From Bradyrhizobium prioriisuperbiae (GTDB taxonomy: Bacteria > Pseudomonadota > Alphaproteobacteria > Rhizobiales > Xanthobacteraceae), in NCBI RefSeq assembly GCF_032397745.1, contig NZ_CP135921.1, forward strand, positions 3,224,001 to 3,288,000: a DNA stretch of 64,000 nucleotides, written 5' to 3'. The notes below the pieces were generated by a model. It was not told the origin of the DNA. It saw only the letters and a program-made list of their open reading frames with translations, and made no database searches. Shown here in pieces: positions 1-11,384 of the stretch. The first letter of the stretch is position 1. Every line of letters starts with the position of its first letter. The translations under genes and the position numbers were made by a program.

Positions 1-912
1 GCCATGGGCATGTACCTGATGCGCCAGATCGGCAGCCGGGGCGTCTATGGCAATCCGCTGCTGCCGGACTTCATGGTGTTCCTGAACTATCAGAAGCTGC
101 CGTGGTACTGGCAGGGCTTCGACATGTTCTGGTTTGCCGCGCTGATGGTGCTGGTGGTGCCGGGCCTGCTCGCATTCTGTTTCGGTTGGCTGGCGTTTCG
201 CTCGCGCGTCACCGGCGTCTATCTCTCCATCATCACCCAGGCGATGACCTATGCCCTGCTGCTGGCGTTCTTCCGCAACGATTTCGGTTTCGGTGGCAAC
301 AACGGCCTGACCGACTTCAAGGACATTCTGGGCTTCAATGTGCAGGCGCAGGGCACCCGCGCGGTGCTGTTCATGCTGTCCTGCCTGGCGCTGATGCTGG
401 GCTTCCTGATCTGCCGGGCAGTCGTCACCTCCAAGCTCGGCAAGGTGCTGATTGCCGTGCGTGACGCGGAATCGCGCACCCGGTTCCTTGGCTATCGTGT
501 GGAATCCTACAAGCTGTTCGTGTTCACGCTGTCGGCCTGCATGGCCGGTGTCGCCGGCGCGCTGTACGTGCCGCAGGTCGGCATCATCAATCCCGGCGAG
601 TTCGCGCCGGGCAATTCCATCGAAGCGGTGATCTGGGTCGCCGTCGGTGGCCGCGGCACGTTGATTGGGGCGGCGATCGGCGCCGTCGTTGTCAACTATG
701 CCAAGACCGTCTTTACCTCAGGCGTGCTGGCGCCCTACTGGCTGTTCATGCTGGGCGCGATGTTCATCCTGGTGACGCTGCTGCTGCCCAAGGGCATCGT
801 CGGCACCGTCCAGGCCTGGTGGGAACCGTGGCGCGAGCGGCGGATCGCGACCGCCGCTGCCGCAAGCGCTGCGGCCGAAGACGGCGTCTCCAAACCCCAT
901 TTGGCGGAGTGA
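1..912 (+). CDS. urtC: Urea ABC transporter permease UrtC (5' end outside window)
   Basis: Inner-membrane permease subunit of the UrtABCDE urea importer. The frame is open to the left edge and only about 303 codons are visible, fewer than the roughly 350-380 usual for UrtC, so the N-terminus lies outside the window. The protein is a series of hydrophobic helices of the LivM-type (BPD_transp_2) fold with the cytoplasmic loop AVRDAESRTRFLGY that contacts the ATPases, and GEFAPGNSIEAVIWVAVGG near the C-terminus. Only 4 bp separate it from urtD, and urease genes follow, which supports urea rather than branched-chain amino acids as substrate. The reading as UrtC rather than LivM rests mainly on this context. 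Confidence 0.9.
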   Translation, partial: AMGMYLMRQIGSRGVYGNPLLPDFMVFLNYQKLPWYWQGFDMFWFAALMVLVVPGLLAFCFGWLAFRSRVTGVYLSIITQAMTYALLLAFFRNDFGFGGNNGLTDFKDILGFNVQAQGTRAVLFMLSCLALMLGFLICRAVVTSKLGKVLIAVRDAESRTRFLGYRVESYKLFVFTLSACMAGVAGALYVPQVGIINPGEFAPGNSIEAVIWVAVGGRGTLIGAAIGAVVVNYAKTVFTSGVLAPYWLFMLGAMFILVTLLLPKGIVGTVQAWWEPWRERRIATAAAASAAAEDGVSKPHLAE

Positions 913-916
913 ACCG

Positions 917-1678
<762 letters not shown>

Positions 1679-1681
1679 ACC

Positions 1682-2377
1682 ATGCTTGAGGTCAAGGATA
1701 TCAGTTTGTTTTACGGCGCAGCGCAGGCGCTGCGCGGGGTGACCGTCGCGGCCGAGCCGGGCAAGGTGACCTGCGTGCTCGGGCGCAACGGCGTCGGCAA
1801 GACCAGCCTGCTGCGCGCCATGGTCGGCCAGCAGCCGATCGCCGGCGGCAGCATCACCTTTGACGGCGCCGACATCACCACGCTGCGGCCGTACGAGCGC
1901 GCCCGGCGCGGCATGGCGTTCGTGCCGCAAGGGCGCGAGATCTTCCCGTTGCTGACGGTCGAGGAAAATCTGAGGACCGGGTATGCGCCGCTGAAACGCG
2001 ACCAGCGCAACATCCCGGATGACGTGTTTTCGCTGTTTCCGGTACTGCAGTCGATGCTGGGGCGTCGCGGCGGCGATCTGTCCGGCGGCCAGCAGCAGCA
2101 GCTCGCCATTGGTCGCGCTCTGGTGATGCGGCCGAAGGTGCTGCTACTCGATGAGCCGACCGAGGGCATCCAGCCCTCCATCATCAAGGATATCGGCCGC
2201 GCCATCTCCTATCTGCGCAGCCTCGGCACCATCGCCATCGTGCTGGTCGAACAATATCTCGACTTTGCCTGCGAACTCGGCGACCATTTCGCCGTGATGG
2301 ATCGCGGCACCGTGACGTTCCGATGCGACCGGACGACGCTCGATCCCGCCGCCATCAGCCGGGCCATGGCGATCTAG
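1682..2377 (+). CDS. urtE: Urea ABC transporter ATP-binding protein UrtE
   Basis: Second cytoplasmic ATPase of the urea importer, LivF-like, 231 aa. Walker A GRNGVGKT is at residues 34-41, the signature LSGGQ at 133-137, and Walker B VLLLDEP at 153-159, followed by the TEGIQPSII segment typical of UrtE. It pairs with UrtD in a heterodimeric ATPase. It starts 3 bp after urtD, and the next gene, ureD, begins 44 bp downstream. Confidence 0.95.
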   Translation: MLEVKDISLFYGAAQALRGVTVAAEPGKVTCVLGRNGVGKTSLLRAMVGQQPIAGGSITFDGADITTLRPYERARRGMAFVPQGREIFPLLTVEENLRTGYAPLKRDQRNIPDDVFSLFPVLQSMLGRRGGDLSGGQQQQLAIGRALVMRPKVLLLDEPTEGIQPSIIKDIGRAISYLRSLGTIAIVLVEQYLDFACELGDHFAVMDRGTVTFRCDRTTLDPAAISRAMAI

Positions 2378-2421
2378 CTCCCGGCCTTTGACAGCACGAC
2401 GACAACACGACCTGGGACGGG

Positions 2422-3258
2422 ATGCACGTCGATCGAACAGCAACGGCTGCGGAGACCTTCGCCGCCAACCGGGCGGTGGGGGAGGTGGCGTTTGACGTGC
2501 AGGTGCGCGACGGCGTCACCCGCCGGGGCGAGCTGCATGAGGCAGGGTCGTTGCGGGTCAGATTTCCGTCGCCGGAATCCCAGGGGTTGTCGGCGGTGTT
2601 CGTCAACACCGCCGGTGGTGTCGCGGGCGGCGACCGCTTCGATATCCGCATTGGCGCCCGTGAAAACGCACGCCTGACCGTCACAACAGCTGCCGCGGAG
2701 AAGGTTTATCGGTCGCACGGTGCGGACTCGCAGCTGAACATCGCCCTGCAGGTCGACGAAGGCGCGCACCTTGCGTGGCTGCCGCAGGAAACCATCCTGT
2801 TCAACCGGGCGCGCGTTAGCAGGCGCATTGAGATCGATCTGGCGGAAAGCGCCTCGCTGCTGATGTGTGAAATCGTGGTGTTCGGACGCGCCGCGATGGG
2901 CGAGCGGATGATGTCGGGGGCGTTTTCCGATCGCTGGCGGTTGCGGCGTGGCGGCAAGCTGGTATTTGCCGAAAATATCCGGCTCGACGGCGATGTCGGG
3001 GTGAAGCTGGCGCGGCCGGCCATCGCCAATGGCGGGGTCGCGATCGGCACCGCATTGATCGCGCCCGGTGATGAAGCGCTGGTGGAACGTGTTCGCGAGG
3101 CGTCGGTGGACTTCGGCGGTGAGGTCGGCGTATCAGCCTGGAATGGGTTTGCAATGGTCCGCTTCTGTGCGCAAGATGCGGCGCGGTTGCGCGCCGATAT
3201 GATGACGGTGCTCGGTCGCGTCAGTCCGGCGGCGCTGCCCCGGCTCTGGTTGCAGTGA
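2422..3258 (+). CDS. ureD: Urease accessory protein UreD
   Basis: Scaffold protein that binds urease apoenzyme with UreF and UreG during insertion of the two nickel ions. The 278-aa length and the segment VNTAGGVAGGDRFDI (about residues 60-75), followed by TTAAAEKVYRS and LPQETILFN, are characteristic of UreD. It is the first urease gene of the cluster and lies directly downstream of the urea transporter genes, as in many rhizobia. The ATG at 2422 gives a normal N-terminus. No signal peptide or membrane segment is seen, consistent with a cytoplasmic chaperone. Confidence 0.95.
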   Translation: MHVDRTATAAETFAANRAVGEVAFDVQVRDGVTRRGELHEAGSLRVRFPSPESQGLSAVFVNTAGGVAGGDRFDIRIGARENARLTVTTAAAEKVYRSHGADSQLNIALQVDEGAHLAWLPQETILFNRARVSRRIEIDLAESASLLMCEIVVFGRAAMGERMMSGAFSDRWRLRRGGKLVFAENIRLDGDVGVKLARPAIANGGVAIGTALIAPGDEALVERVREASVDFGGEVGVSAWNGFAMVRFCAQDAARLRADMMTVLGRVSPAALPRLWLQ

Positions 3259-3287
3259 TCGGGTTACAATAGTTTCGGATACGCCTC

Positions 3288-3590
3288 ATGAATCTCTCCC
3301 CCCGCGAAAAGGATAAGCTTCTGATCTCGATGGCCGCCATCGTGGCGCGCCGGCGGCTGGAGCGTGGCGTCAAGCTCAACCATCCCGAAGCGATCGCGAT
3401 CATCTCCGATTTCATTCTGGAAGGGGCCCGCGATGGCCGCACCGTGGCCGAACTGATGAAGTCTGGCGCTGAAGTCCTGACCCGCGACCATGTGATGACA
3501 GGCATTCCCGAGATGATCCACGACATCCAGGTCGAAGCCACCTTCCCGGACGGCACCAAGCTTGTGACCGTGCACGCGCCGATCCGCTGA
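3288..3590 (+). CDS. ureA: Urease subunit gamma UreA
   Basis: Small structural subunit of urease (urea to ammonia and carbamate). It is 100 aa, the standard length, with the family hallmarks [17 protein letters not shown] at the start, [21 protein letters not shown] centrally and [21 protein letters not shown] text near the end. It forms the trimer of heterotrimers with UreB and UreC. A HupE-type gene separates it from ureB, an arrangement seen in Bradyrhizobium-type clusters. Confidence 0.97.
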   Translation: MNLSPREKDKLLISMAAIVARRRLERGVKLNHPEAIAIISDFILEGARDGRTVAELMKSGAEVLTRDHVMTGIPEMIHDIQVEATFPDGTKLVTVHAPIR

Positions 3591-3615
3591 ATTCATCGAA
3601 CGGAGACATAAGAAA

Positions 3616-4188
3616 ATGATCAGGTTGTTAGCTCTCGCTTTGTTGCTGCTGCCATCGGCGGCCTTCGCCCATCCCGGCCATGACGAGTCCGGCCTGGTGG
3701 CCGGGCTGTCGCATCCCCTGACCGGGATCGACCATATCGCGGTGATGATCGCGGTCGGCCTGTGGGCCGCGCTGAAGGGTGGCCGGGCGCTGTGGGTCTG
3801 GCCGGCGGCATTCGTTGGGGTGATGCTGGTCGGTGGTGCGCTGGGCATGACCGGCGTGGCGCTGCCGTTTGTCGAACCGGGCATCCTTGCCTCGGTGGTG
3901 GTGCTCGGTCTCCTGGTGGCGCTGGCGGTGGATCTGCCGGTGTGGCTTGGCGCCGCCATTGTCGGTCTGTTTGCTCTGTTTCACGGCCATGCCCACGGCG
4001 CTGAAGTGCCGGAGGCGGCGAGTGGTTTGGCCTATATGGCCGGTTTTGCGGTGGCCACGGCAGTGCTGCATGGCGTGGGTATTGCGGTCGCACTGTCGCT
4101 GAAGTCCGCCCGCTGGCAGCCGCTGGTGCGGGTCGCCGGAGCGGCTTGCGCATTGGTCGGCGTCGGCCTCGCCATCAACGTGATCTGA
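3616..4188 (+). CDS. ureJ: HupE/UreJ family nickel permease
   Basis: Small polytopic membrane protein of 190 aa, likely importing nickel for urease. It begins with a cleavable-looking signal [18 protein letters not shown] followed by the motif HPGHDE and then [20 protein letters not shown]; the HPG and HPLTGxDH histidines are the family's metal-binding signature. About six hydrophobic helices follow, with a second His-rich spot FHGHAHGAE. It sits between ureA and ureB, 7 bp before ureB, so it is co-expressed with the enzyme it supplies. Nickel specificity is inferred from context. Confidence 0.88.
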   Translation: MIRLLALALLLLPSAAFAHPGHDESGLVAGLSHPLTGIDHIAVMIAVGLWAALKGGRALWVWPAAFVGVMLVGGALGMTGVALPFVEPGILASVVVLGLLVALAVDLPVWLGAAIVGLFALFHGHAHGAEVPEAASGLAYMAGFAVATAVLHGVGIAVALSLKSARWQPLVRVAGAACALVGVGLAINVI

Positions 4189-4195
4189 GGGCGAC

Positions 4196-4501
4196 ATGAT
4201 TCCGGGCGAGTTGTTCATCAAGGACGGCGACATCGAGCTCAATGCCGGCCGCAAGACGGTGACGCTCAGCGTCGCCAATTCAGGCGACCGTCCGATCCAG
4301 GTCGGCTCGCACTATCATTTCTTCGAGACCAATCCGGCCCTGAAGTTCGATCGCAAGAAGGCCCGCGGCATGCGGCTTGATATTGCGGCGGGCACCGCGG
4401 TGCGGTTCGAGCCGGGGCAGACCCGCGAGGTGACGCTGGTCGCGCTCGCCGGCAAGCGCACCATCTACGGTTTCCGCGGTGACGTGATGGGCAAACTTTA
4501 A
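4196..4501 (+). CDS. ureB: Urease subunit beta UreB
   Basis: Urease beta structural subunit, 101 aa. It shows the family text [18 protein letters not shown] at the start, [15 protein letters not shown] in the middle and [16 protein letters not shown]. It packs against UreA and UreC in the mature enzyme. It starts 7 bp after the nickel permease gene and ends 49 bp before ureC. Confidence 0.97.
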   Translation: MIPGELFIKDGDIELNAGRKTVTLSVANSGDRPIQVGSHYHFFETNPALKFDRKKARGMRLDIAAGTAVRFEPGQTREVTLVALAGKRTIYGFRGDVMGKL

Positions 4502-4550
4502 GAGATCGACTGCGGGCCTTTCCGAAAGAGACGCGGCTGGAGCGTAAATA

Positions 4551-6263
<1,713 letters not shown>

Positions 6264-6313
6264 GGTCGTTCCCGGCTGCTACTGCCAACAGAAAAACCGC
6301 CGGGAGGAATATC

Positions 6314-6613
6314 TTGATCTATGTTGTCGCCACGTTGACCGTGAAACCCGAAACACGCGCCGAACTCATTGCCGCCGCCAAGCTGTCCATCGCCGCGACC
6401 CGCAAGGAGCCGGGCAACATTTCCTACGATATGCACGAGAGCGTCACCGATCCGACCAAGATCGTTTTTGTCGAGCAATGGGAAAATGCCGAGGCATTGG
6501 TTCCTCATCGCACGGCCGATCACATGAAGGCCTTCGGCCGCGTTGCCGTCAATTGCATGACCGCACCGCCCAAGATCGAGATCATCACTCCCGCCAAAGT
6601 CGACGTTCGGTAA
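6314..6613 (+). CDS. ABM-domain (quinol monooxygenase-like) protein, copy 1
   Basis: Small ferredoxin-like ABM (antibiotic biosynthesis monooxygenase) fold protein of 99 aa. I place the start at the TTG at 6314: an AGGA-type ribosome site lies at 6304-6309, and this gives IYVVATLTVKPETRAE, matching the start and length of the ATG-initiated neighbour at 6639. Shared family features are IAATRKEPGNISYDMHES, FVEQWENAEAL and HMKAFGR. ABM proteins often oxidise quinols or act on reactive small molecules without cofactor; the substrate here is unknown. It lies 50 bp after ureC and 25 bp before its paralogue, inside the urease operon. TTG probably lowers its translation relative to copy 2. Confidence 0.85.
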   Translation: MIYVVATLTVKPETRAELIAAAKLSIAATRKEPGNISYDMHESVTDPTKIVFVEQWENAEALVPHRTADHMKAFGRVAVNCMTAPPKIEIITPAKVDVR

Positions 6614-6638
6614 GAGCAGCAACAGGGAGAATTGATCC

Positions 6639-6938
6639 ATGATCTATGTCGTTGCCATCACGCAGTTGAAGCCGGAGAACAAGGATGCCTATGTGACCGG
6701 CGCCCGCGATTGCATCGCCGCCACCCGCAAGGAAGCGGGCTGCATCTTCTATGACGGACACATCAGTGTGAGCGATCCCAACCAGTTCGTGTTTGTCGAG
6801 CGGTGGGAGAGCCGGGAAGCTCTGAACGCCCATGGCCGCTCCGACCACATGAAGGTCTGGCGCAAGCTGTCTGCCGATTTCAAGGCCAGCCCGACGGTGA
6901 TCGAGATCATCAGCGACGGCAAGGTCGAAACCCTGTGA
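6639..6938 (+). CDS. ABM-domain (quinol monooxygenase-like) protein, copy 2
   Basis: Paralogue of the preceding gene, also 99 aa, with an ATG start after an AGGGAGAA ribosome site. It shows [52 protein letters not shown] and SDHMKVW, the hallmarks of YgiN-like ABM proteins, which act as dimers. Roughly half the residues match copy 1, so the pair arose by an old tandem duplication. It ends 10 bp before the start of ureE. A link to urease maturation is suggested only by position; detoxification of a by-product or plain operon hitch-hiking are alternatives. Confidence 0.88.
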   Translation: MIYVVAITQLKPENKDAYVTGARDCIAATRKEAGCIFYDGHISVSDPNQFVFVERWESREALNAHGRSDHMKVWRKLSADFKASPTVIEIISDGKVETL

Positions 6939-6948
6939 GAGAGTGTCC

Positions 6949-7590
6949 ATGATCCGCGCCGTCAAGGTCATCCCGCCCGGTCGGTGGACCGAGCAGCCCG
7001 CAGATACGGTCGTTCTCGATTTCGACGACCGGCACCGGCGTCGCATGGCGATGACCGGGACGCGCGGCCTGGACTTCCTGCTCGACCTCGAGGAGGCTGT
7101 CGCGCTGCGCGGCGGTGACGCCCTTGTGCTGGAAGACGGTCGGCTGATCGAGGTGGTGGCGGCACCGGAGCCGCTGATCGAGATCCGTTGCAACGATCCG
7201 CAACATCTGGTGCGGATCGCCTGGCATCTCGGCAACCGTCATCTGCCGACGCAGATCACCAGCCGTGGGATGCGGATCCGCAGGGATCATGTGATCGAAG
7301 AAATGCTCCGGGGGCTCGGCGCCCGTGTGATCGAGATCGAAACGGCGTTCGATCCCGAAGGCGGTGCCTATTCCGGCGGCGGCCAGGCGCACGATGCCGG
7401 CCATGGTCACGCCCATCATGGGCACGATCATCACGATCACGGCCATCACGATCATGGTCACCACCACGATCACGCGGTTCATGATCATGCTGGCCGTCAG
7501 AGCCATGATCATCACGGGCATGACCATCACGACCACCATCACCACGACGAGCCCTGCGGTCACGATCATGCTCATGATCACCGGAAATAA
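6949..7590 (+). CDS. ureE: Urease accessory protein UreE, nickel metallochaperone with His-rich tail
   Basis: Nickel carrier that delivers metal to UreG. The N-terminal part (about residues 1-70) matches the UreE peptide-binding domain, and [18 protein letters not shown] followed by [13 protein letters not shown] (about 75-125) is the conserved metal-binding domain. From about residue 148 a tail of some 66 residues contains about 32 histidines plus many Asp, a nickel store seen in Klebsiella and Bradyrhizobium UreE. I take ATG 6949, 6 bp after GAGAG; an in-frame GTG at 6943 would add two residues. The ureF frame opens inside the tail coding region. Confidence 0.95.
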   Translation: MIRAVKVIPPGRWTEQPADTVVLDFDDRHRRRMAMTGTRGLDFLLDLEEAVALRGGDALVLEDGRLIEVVAAPEPLIEIRCNDPQHLVRIAWHLGNRHLPTQITSRGMRIRRDHVIEEMLRGLGARVIEIETAFDPEGGAYSGGGQAHDAGHGHAHHGHDHHDHGHHDHGHHHDHAVHDHAGRQSHDHHGHDHHDHHHHDEPCGHDHAHDHRK

Positions 7591-8359
7591 GCCGGACAAA
7601 GGCAGCCGCAAGCGCAAGGGCGCTGCCATCGCGCGCAGCGGGAGTCCCGACCCGCCAGCCGCTCCCGTTCCGGCCACGGATGACCGTGCCGCTCTCTATC
7701 GGTTGATGACATGGTTGTCGCCGTCGTTTCCGGTCGGCGCCTTTGCCTATTCCAGCGGCCTGGAATGGGCTGTCGAAGCCGGCGATATCACCGACAGCAC
7801 GTCACTGCGGGAGTGGCTGGGCTCGATGCTCATCGATGGAGCCGGCTTTAACGACGCGGTTTTTCTCGCCCACACCCATCGCGCGCTCACTGCGGGGGAT
7901 GCGGCGGCTCTGGCCGATGTTGCCGCGCTCGCTGCAGCCATGGTGCCATCGCGCGAGCGGCAACTGGAAACCGCCACCCAAGGGCGGGCCTTTATGGATA
8001 TCGCGCGTGCGGCCTGGTCCTGCGCCGCGCTGGAGCAGGCGATCGCGGGATTGAAGCAGGCTCCGGTTTATCCCGTCGCGGTCGGTCTTGTCAGTGCGGC
8101 CCATGGCATCGCCTTGGCGCTGACCCTGCACGCCTTCCTGCATGCGCTGACGGCGAACTGGATCTCGGCGGCGGCGCGGCTGGTTCCGCTCGGGCAGACC
8201 GACAGCCAGCGAACGCTGGCGAGTCTCGAAGAGATCGTCGGTGCGACGGGCCGGCGCGCGTTTGAGGCGACGCTGGATGATCTCGGCAGTACCACCTTTC
8301 GCGCCGATCTCGCCAGCATGCGTCATGAGGCGCAATACACCAGATTGTTCCGGTCATGA
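7568..8359 (+). CDS. ureF: Urease accessory protein UreF
   Basis: Part of the UreD-UreF-UreG complex, thought to gate GTP-dependent nickel insertion. The conserved core begins [21 protein letters not shown] and continues through [15 protein letters not shown] and [26 protein letters not shown], giving 263 aa from the ATG at 7568. That start lies 22 bp inside ureE, so translation is probably coupled; ATG 7574 is equally possible. The first 40 or so residues are basic, poorly conserved and may be partly untranslated. The frame stays open further upstream through the ureE His tail, but that extension is only the shifted reading of the tail. Confidence 0.9.
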   Translation: MLMITGNKPDKGSRKRKGAAIARSGSPDPPAAPVPATDDRAALYRLMTWLSPSFPVGAFAYSSGLEWAVEAGDITDSTSLREWLGSMLIDGAGFNDAVFLAHTHRALTAGDAAALADVAALAAAMVPSRERQLETATQGRAFMDIARAAWSCAALEQAIAGLKQAPVYPVAVGLVSAAHGIALALTLHAFLHALTANWISAAARLVPLGQTDSQRTLASLEEIVGATGRRAFEATLDDLGSTTFRADLASMRHEAQYTRLFRS

Positions 8360-8392
8360 GCAGGGATCTGCTCCAAGCGATGAGAAACTGAC

Positions 8393-9031
8393 ATGCCTCA
8401 ATTTCACGGCCCACTTCGCGTTGGCATCGGCGGCCCGGTGGGATCGGGAAAAACAGCGCTGATGGATCTGCTCTGCAAGGCGATGCGTGAGCATTACGAC
8501 ATCGCCGCCATCACCAACGATATCTACACCAAATGGGATGCGGAATATCTGGTGCGATCCGGTTCGCTGACGGCGGATCGCATCGCCGGCGTCGAGACCG
8601 GCGGCTGTCCCCATACGGCGATCCGTGAAGATGCATCGATGAATCTTGCCGCGGTCGCCGACATGCGGGCGAAATTTCCCGATCTCGACATGATCCTGAT
8701 CGAATCCGGAGGCGACAATCTGGCGGCGACCTTTTCGCCGGAACTGGCGGATCTCACGATTTATGTCATCGATGTCGCGGCCGGCGACAAAATTCCCTCC
8801 AAGGGCGGACCGGGCATCACACGCTCGGATCTGCTGGTGATCAACAAGATCGACCTGGCCCCCCATGTCGGCGCGTCACTGGAAAAGATGGATGTGGATG
8901 CACGTCGCATGCGCGGCGAGCGGCCCTTTGTCATGACCAATCTGAAAAAGAGCGAAGGCCTCGACCGCATCATTCGTTTCATCGAAACCAAGGGCGGCCT
9001 GCGCGCGCCGGCCGGCGCCAAGGCCGGGTGA
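8393..9031 (+). CDS. ureG: Urease accessory GTPase UreG
   Basis: GTPase that receives nickel from UreE and drives its insertion into urease. The P-loop GGPVGSGKT is at residues 13-21, the nickel-binding CPH motif at 72-74, [17 protein letters not shown] is the switch region and [11 protein letters not shown] supplies the guanine-specificity motif. The length of 212 aa is standard. It is the last urease gene, 33 bp after ureF. No clear terminator follows before the next short gene. Confidence 0.97.
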   Translation: MPQFHGPLRVGIGGPVGSGKTALMDLLCKAMREHYDIAAITNDIYTKWDAEYLVRSGSLTADRIAGVETGGCPHTAIREDASMNLAAVADMRAKFPDLDMILIESGGDNLAATFSPELADLTIYVIDVAAGDKIPSKGGPGITRSDLLVINKIDLAPHVGASLEKMDVDARRMRGERPFVMTNLKKSEGLDRIIRFIETKGGLRAPAGAKAG

Positions 9032-9109
9032 TCTCTTCAGGCTCCGGTCGTGGTGAAATCCGCATTGCGATTTTCAGGAACGGACTGGGGCGTTTCGTGT
9101 TGTGTTGTC

Positions 9110-9232
9110 ATGAGACACATGCACCAGGCACAGCCCGATGATCGGGCCCGGGATTATGGCAATGCCTTTCTGGCGCTGACGCTGCTCGGCATCGTCATGA
9201 TGGTGTTTGGGCTGGCGCTGGCGACGGCGTAG
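9110..9232 (+). CDS. Hypothetical 40-aa single-span membrane protein
   Basis: Short frame MRHMHQAQPDDRARDYG followed by one hydrophobic segment, NAFLALTLLGIVMMVFGLA, so probably an inner-membrane micropeptide with a charged N-terminus. An upstream in-frame GTG at 9050 would extend it by 20 residues. No family is recognised. It lies between ureG and the histidine kinase. A GGAAC-N16-TGTT sequence at 9077-9101 resembles an EcfG promoter but would leave almost no leader. Coding status rests on the membrane segment only. Confidence 0.4.
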   Translation: MRHMHQAQPDDRARDYGNAFLALTLLGIVMMVFGLALATA

Positions 9233-9564
9233 CATCGGGCATCCTTTGTGGCTCCCCACCGACAGCTTTGATCGCTCCCTGAGTGAATCCGCCAGCTACT
9301 GGAAAACAGCAGTCCCGTCGCCAACCGGGTTGTCGGCCGCGGTTGGCCGGGCCGCCTTTCTTTCGACTGGCATGGAACAAAATGGCAGCTTAATCTTTGA
9401 TTTGCCTATCGCTTGCATGGAACAGGTCATTAACCCTCAAGGGGGCAATTGGGCGTATCGTGTATCGATGACTGTTCGCATTGCTGATCGCCGCATTGCC
9501 GATTGTCCACAGCGTTGGTCCGAGGCATTTGCCGTCGTCCGGCTCCCGTGGCCGGGGTAGAGCT
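9233..9564. other. Intergenic stretch before the histidine kinase gene
   Basis: No convincing gene. The sequence GCATGGAAC occurs twice, at 9370-9378 and 9415-9423. The first GGAAC is followed after 16 bases by CTTT, one base off the EcfG -10 element, so it is a weak promoter candidate at best. Confidence 0.4.
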
Positions 9565-11229
9565 GTGTTCAGGCTTGGTTTCCTCATTGGATTGATCGCG
9601 CTGATCGGAGTTCTGATCTCCGGGCTGGTCGCGTATCGCGTGTACCATCAGGAAATATCGCTCGACGATGCGGCGCTGCAGCGTTCGGTCGATATCCACG
9701 CGCGACTGGTGCAGGATCGCCTGAGCGAGCGAGAGCTGTTGACCCGCATCATTGTCGGCCTGATCCGCCGGCCGTCCCTGCTGCAGGGGAATGTCCTGGA
9801 GCCGCTGCGCTCATCGATCTATGCGTTCAAGACCGATTTTGTGGTCGCCAGCTGGGTGGCGCGGGTTCCGCCGGCGGGCCTGACGAGTGCCGAGAAACAG
9901 CTGGCCACGGCGGGTTTCTCCCGTCCCAAGATTCGCGACGCCGAAGATCAGGTTCTCAATCTTGCCTCGATCACTCAGCCGACCGACGTGCTGATGGATG
10001 TCGAGCCGCGGAATGACGAAACCTTGACCTTCCCCGGGCGAACGCTCGACCAGCATCCCGTGCTCGGCCCGTTGCTGGCCCGCGCTGCGCTGGAGGGCAA
10101 GCCACTGTGCTCGGATCCGCTGGTGTTGATGCGGACCAATGGTCCGGTCGGGGTCGTGCTGGTCGCGCCGGTAACACAGGACGGCAGCAGCAGCGTTGCC
10201 GGCTTCATCATGTTCTCCTATCGCATTGCGCCGCTGATCCTCGCCAACGAAGACACCAGCCCCTTCGATGTGGTGCTGCGTGATCCGCGCGAGCTCTCCA
10301 AGGAGCTGAAGGCCGACCCGCAGGGGATGGTGACGGCCGTGACTGCGCGGCAGGACCCCGCGACCCCGATGCTGCGGCGTATTGTCTCATTCGGCGGCAA
10401 GGATTGGGCGCTGGGCTATTACCCCAAAAACAATTCGAGGGCGCGCGGCGAAGAACTGGCGGCCATTGTGGCGATCATCGGCGTCGCGCTGACCAGCATC
10501 ATCTGCGGCCTGTTCGGCTACGTCATCTACAACAACATACGATTGAGCCGGGAGATCGAGGTCAGGATCGGCTTCGAGAATCGTCTCACCGCGGTGATCG
10601 GCGAACTCAATCATCGTGTGAAGAACATTCTTGCGGTGATTCAGTCGATCGTGACGCGCACATTGCGTCATGGCACCGACGTCGATTCCGCGCGCGAACT
10701 GCTGATCGGCCGCATTCATGCGATGTCGAACGTGGTGTCCCTGCTCAGCGACAGTCAGTGGCAGGGCGTGAAACTCAGAGGGTTGCTGGAATCCCGCGCG
10801 ATTCCCCATGCGGAACGCATCGCGCTGAGCGGCCCCGATATTGCGGTCAGTCCGCGGGCGGCGCAAAGCCTGTCGCTGCTGTTCTTTGAATTGGCCTCTC
10901 ATGCGGACGAAGGCCTGTCGCTGGTCGGCAAACACCCCAACATCTCGGCGCAATGGCATGTGATGGGCCAGGGCAAGGATGCGATTTTTGATTTTCGCTG
11001 GGAGGAGTTCAATACCAGTGCCGCGACGCGGCGTCCGGACAGCGACTTCGGTGTTATCCTGCTCGATCGTGTCGCCCCCGAAGCGCTTGGTGGAGCCTCG
11101 AAGCGGTATTTCACCGATGTGAGTTATGTCTATGAACTGACGGCGCCGATGGAGACCGTGGTCGATCAGGCGGAGCTCGACCGCACCGACCGTCTCGCAG
11201 CCCCCGTCAACACCGGCAAACGGAAATAG
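9565..11229 (+). CDS. CHASE-domain HWE-family sensor histidine kinase with degenerate ATP-binding N box
   Basis: Membrane sensor of about 554 aa from a GTG at 9565. A first membrane helix (FRLGFLIGLIALIGVLISG) is followed by a periplasmic CHASE-like domain (about residues 50-270), a second helix near 300-322 (AAIVAIIGVALTSIICGLFG) and a cytoplasmic HWE module. The H box GELNHRVKNILAVIQSI has the phospho-acceptor histidine at about residue 350. The N box, normally HELATNA, reads FELASHA with histidine near residue 446 in place of the asparagine; the later FRWEE and FGVILLDRVAP parts are recognisable. It is convergent with ecfG, so it is probably the PhyR-directed sensor of the locus. The altered N box suggests weak kinase or mainly phosphatase action. 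The exact start is uncertain. Confidence 0.85.
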   Translation: MFRLGFLIGLIALIGVLISGLVAYRVYHQEISLDDAALQRSVDIHARLVQDRLSERELLTRIIVGLIRRPSLLQGNVLEPLRSSIYAFKTDFVVASWVARVPPAGLTSAEKQLATAGFSRPKIRDAEDQVLNLASITQPTDVLMDVEPRNDETLTFPGRTLDQHPVLGPLLARAALEGKPLCSDPLVLMRTNGPVGVVLVAPVTQDGSSSVAGFIMFSYRIAPLILANEDTSPFDVVLRDPRELSKELKADPQGMVTAVTARQDPATPMLRRIVSFGGKDWALGYYPKNNSRARGEELAAIVAIIGVALTSIICGLFGYVIYNNIRLSREIEVRIGFENRLTAVIGELNHRVKNILAVIQSIVTRTLRHGTDVDSARELLIGRIHAMSNVVSLLSDSQWQGVKLRGLLESRAIPHAERIALSGPDIAVSPRAAQSLSLLFFELASHADEGLSLVGKHPNISAQWHVMGQGKDAIFDFRWEEFNTSAATRRPDSDFGVILLDRVAPEALGGASKRYFTDVSYVYELTAPMETVVDQAELDRTDRLAAPVNTGKRK

Positions 11230-11325
11230 CTCCGTCGATGCGCCTGCATCGCGGCTCGCGGCATCCCGGCTGATGATTCGATTTAGGCCGCGTCTGCTTC
11301 ACGCGGCGTTTAATTCAAGCAGCGC

Positions 11326-11355
11326 CAGGACGGCCACCGCCTGGTGGCCGTCCTG
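11326..11355. terminator. Bidirectional hairpin between kinase gene and ecfG
   Basis: CAGGACGGCCAC and GTGGCCGTCCTG form a perfect 12-bp stem with a 6-base loop between the convergent kinase and ecfG genes. A T-rich stretch follows at 11361-11371 on the + strand, so it probably ends kinase transcription and perhaps ecfG transcription too. Confidence 0.7.
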
Positions 11356-11384
11356 TTCACATTTTTCAATTTATGTGCGGAGCG

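Noticed and set aside
7364..7567. N-terminal extension of ureF through the ureE tail
   Set aside because: The extension is the +1 reading of the His/Asp codon repeats (Met/Ile/Thr-rich) and has no counterpart in UreF proteins.
7390..7590. Possible short tandem repeat array or CRISPR-like repeat
   Set aside because: The repetition is codon-level His/Asp repetition in ureE, without spacers.
9077..9101. GGAAC-N16-TGTT as promoter of the small gene at 9110
   Set aside because: The -10 box would end only 8 bp before the ATG, so it cannot be an ordinary promoter for that gene; kept only as a remark.
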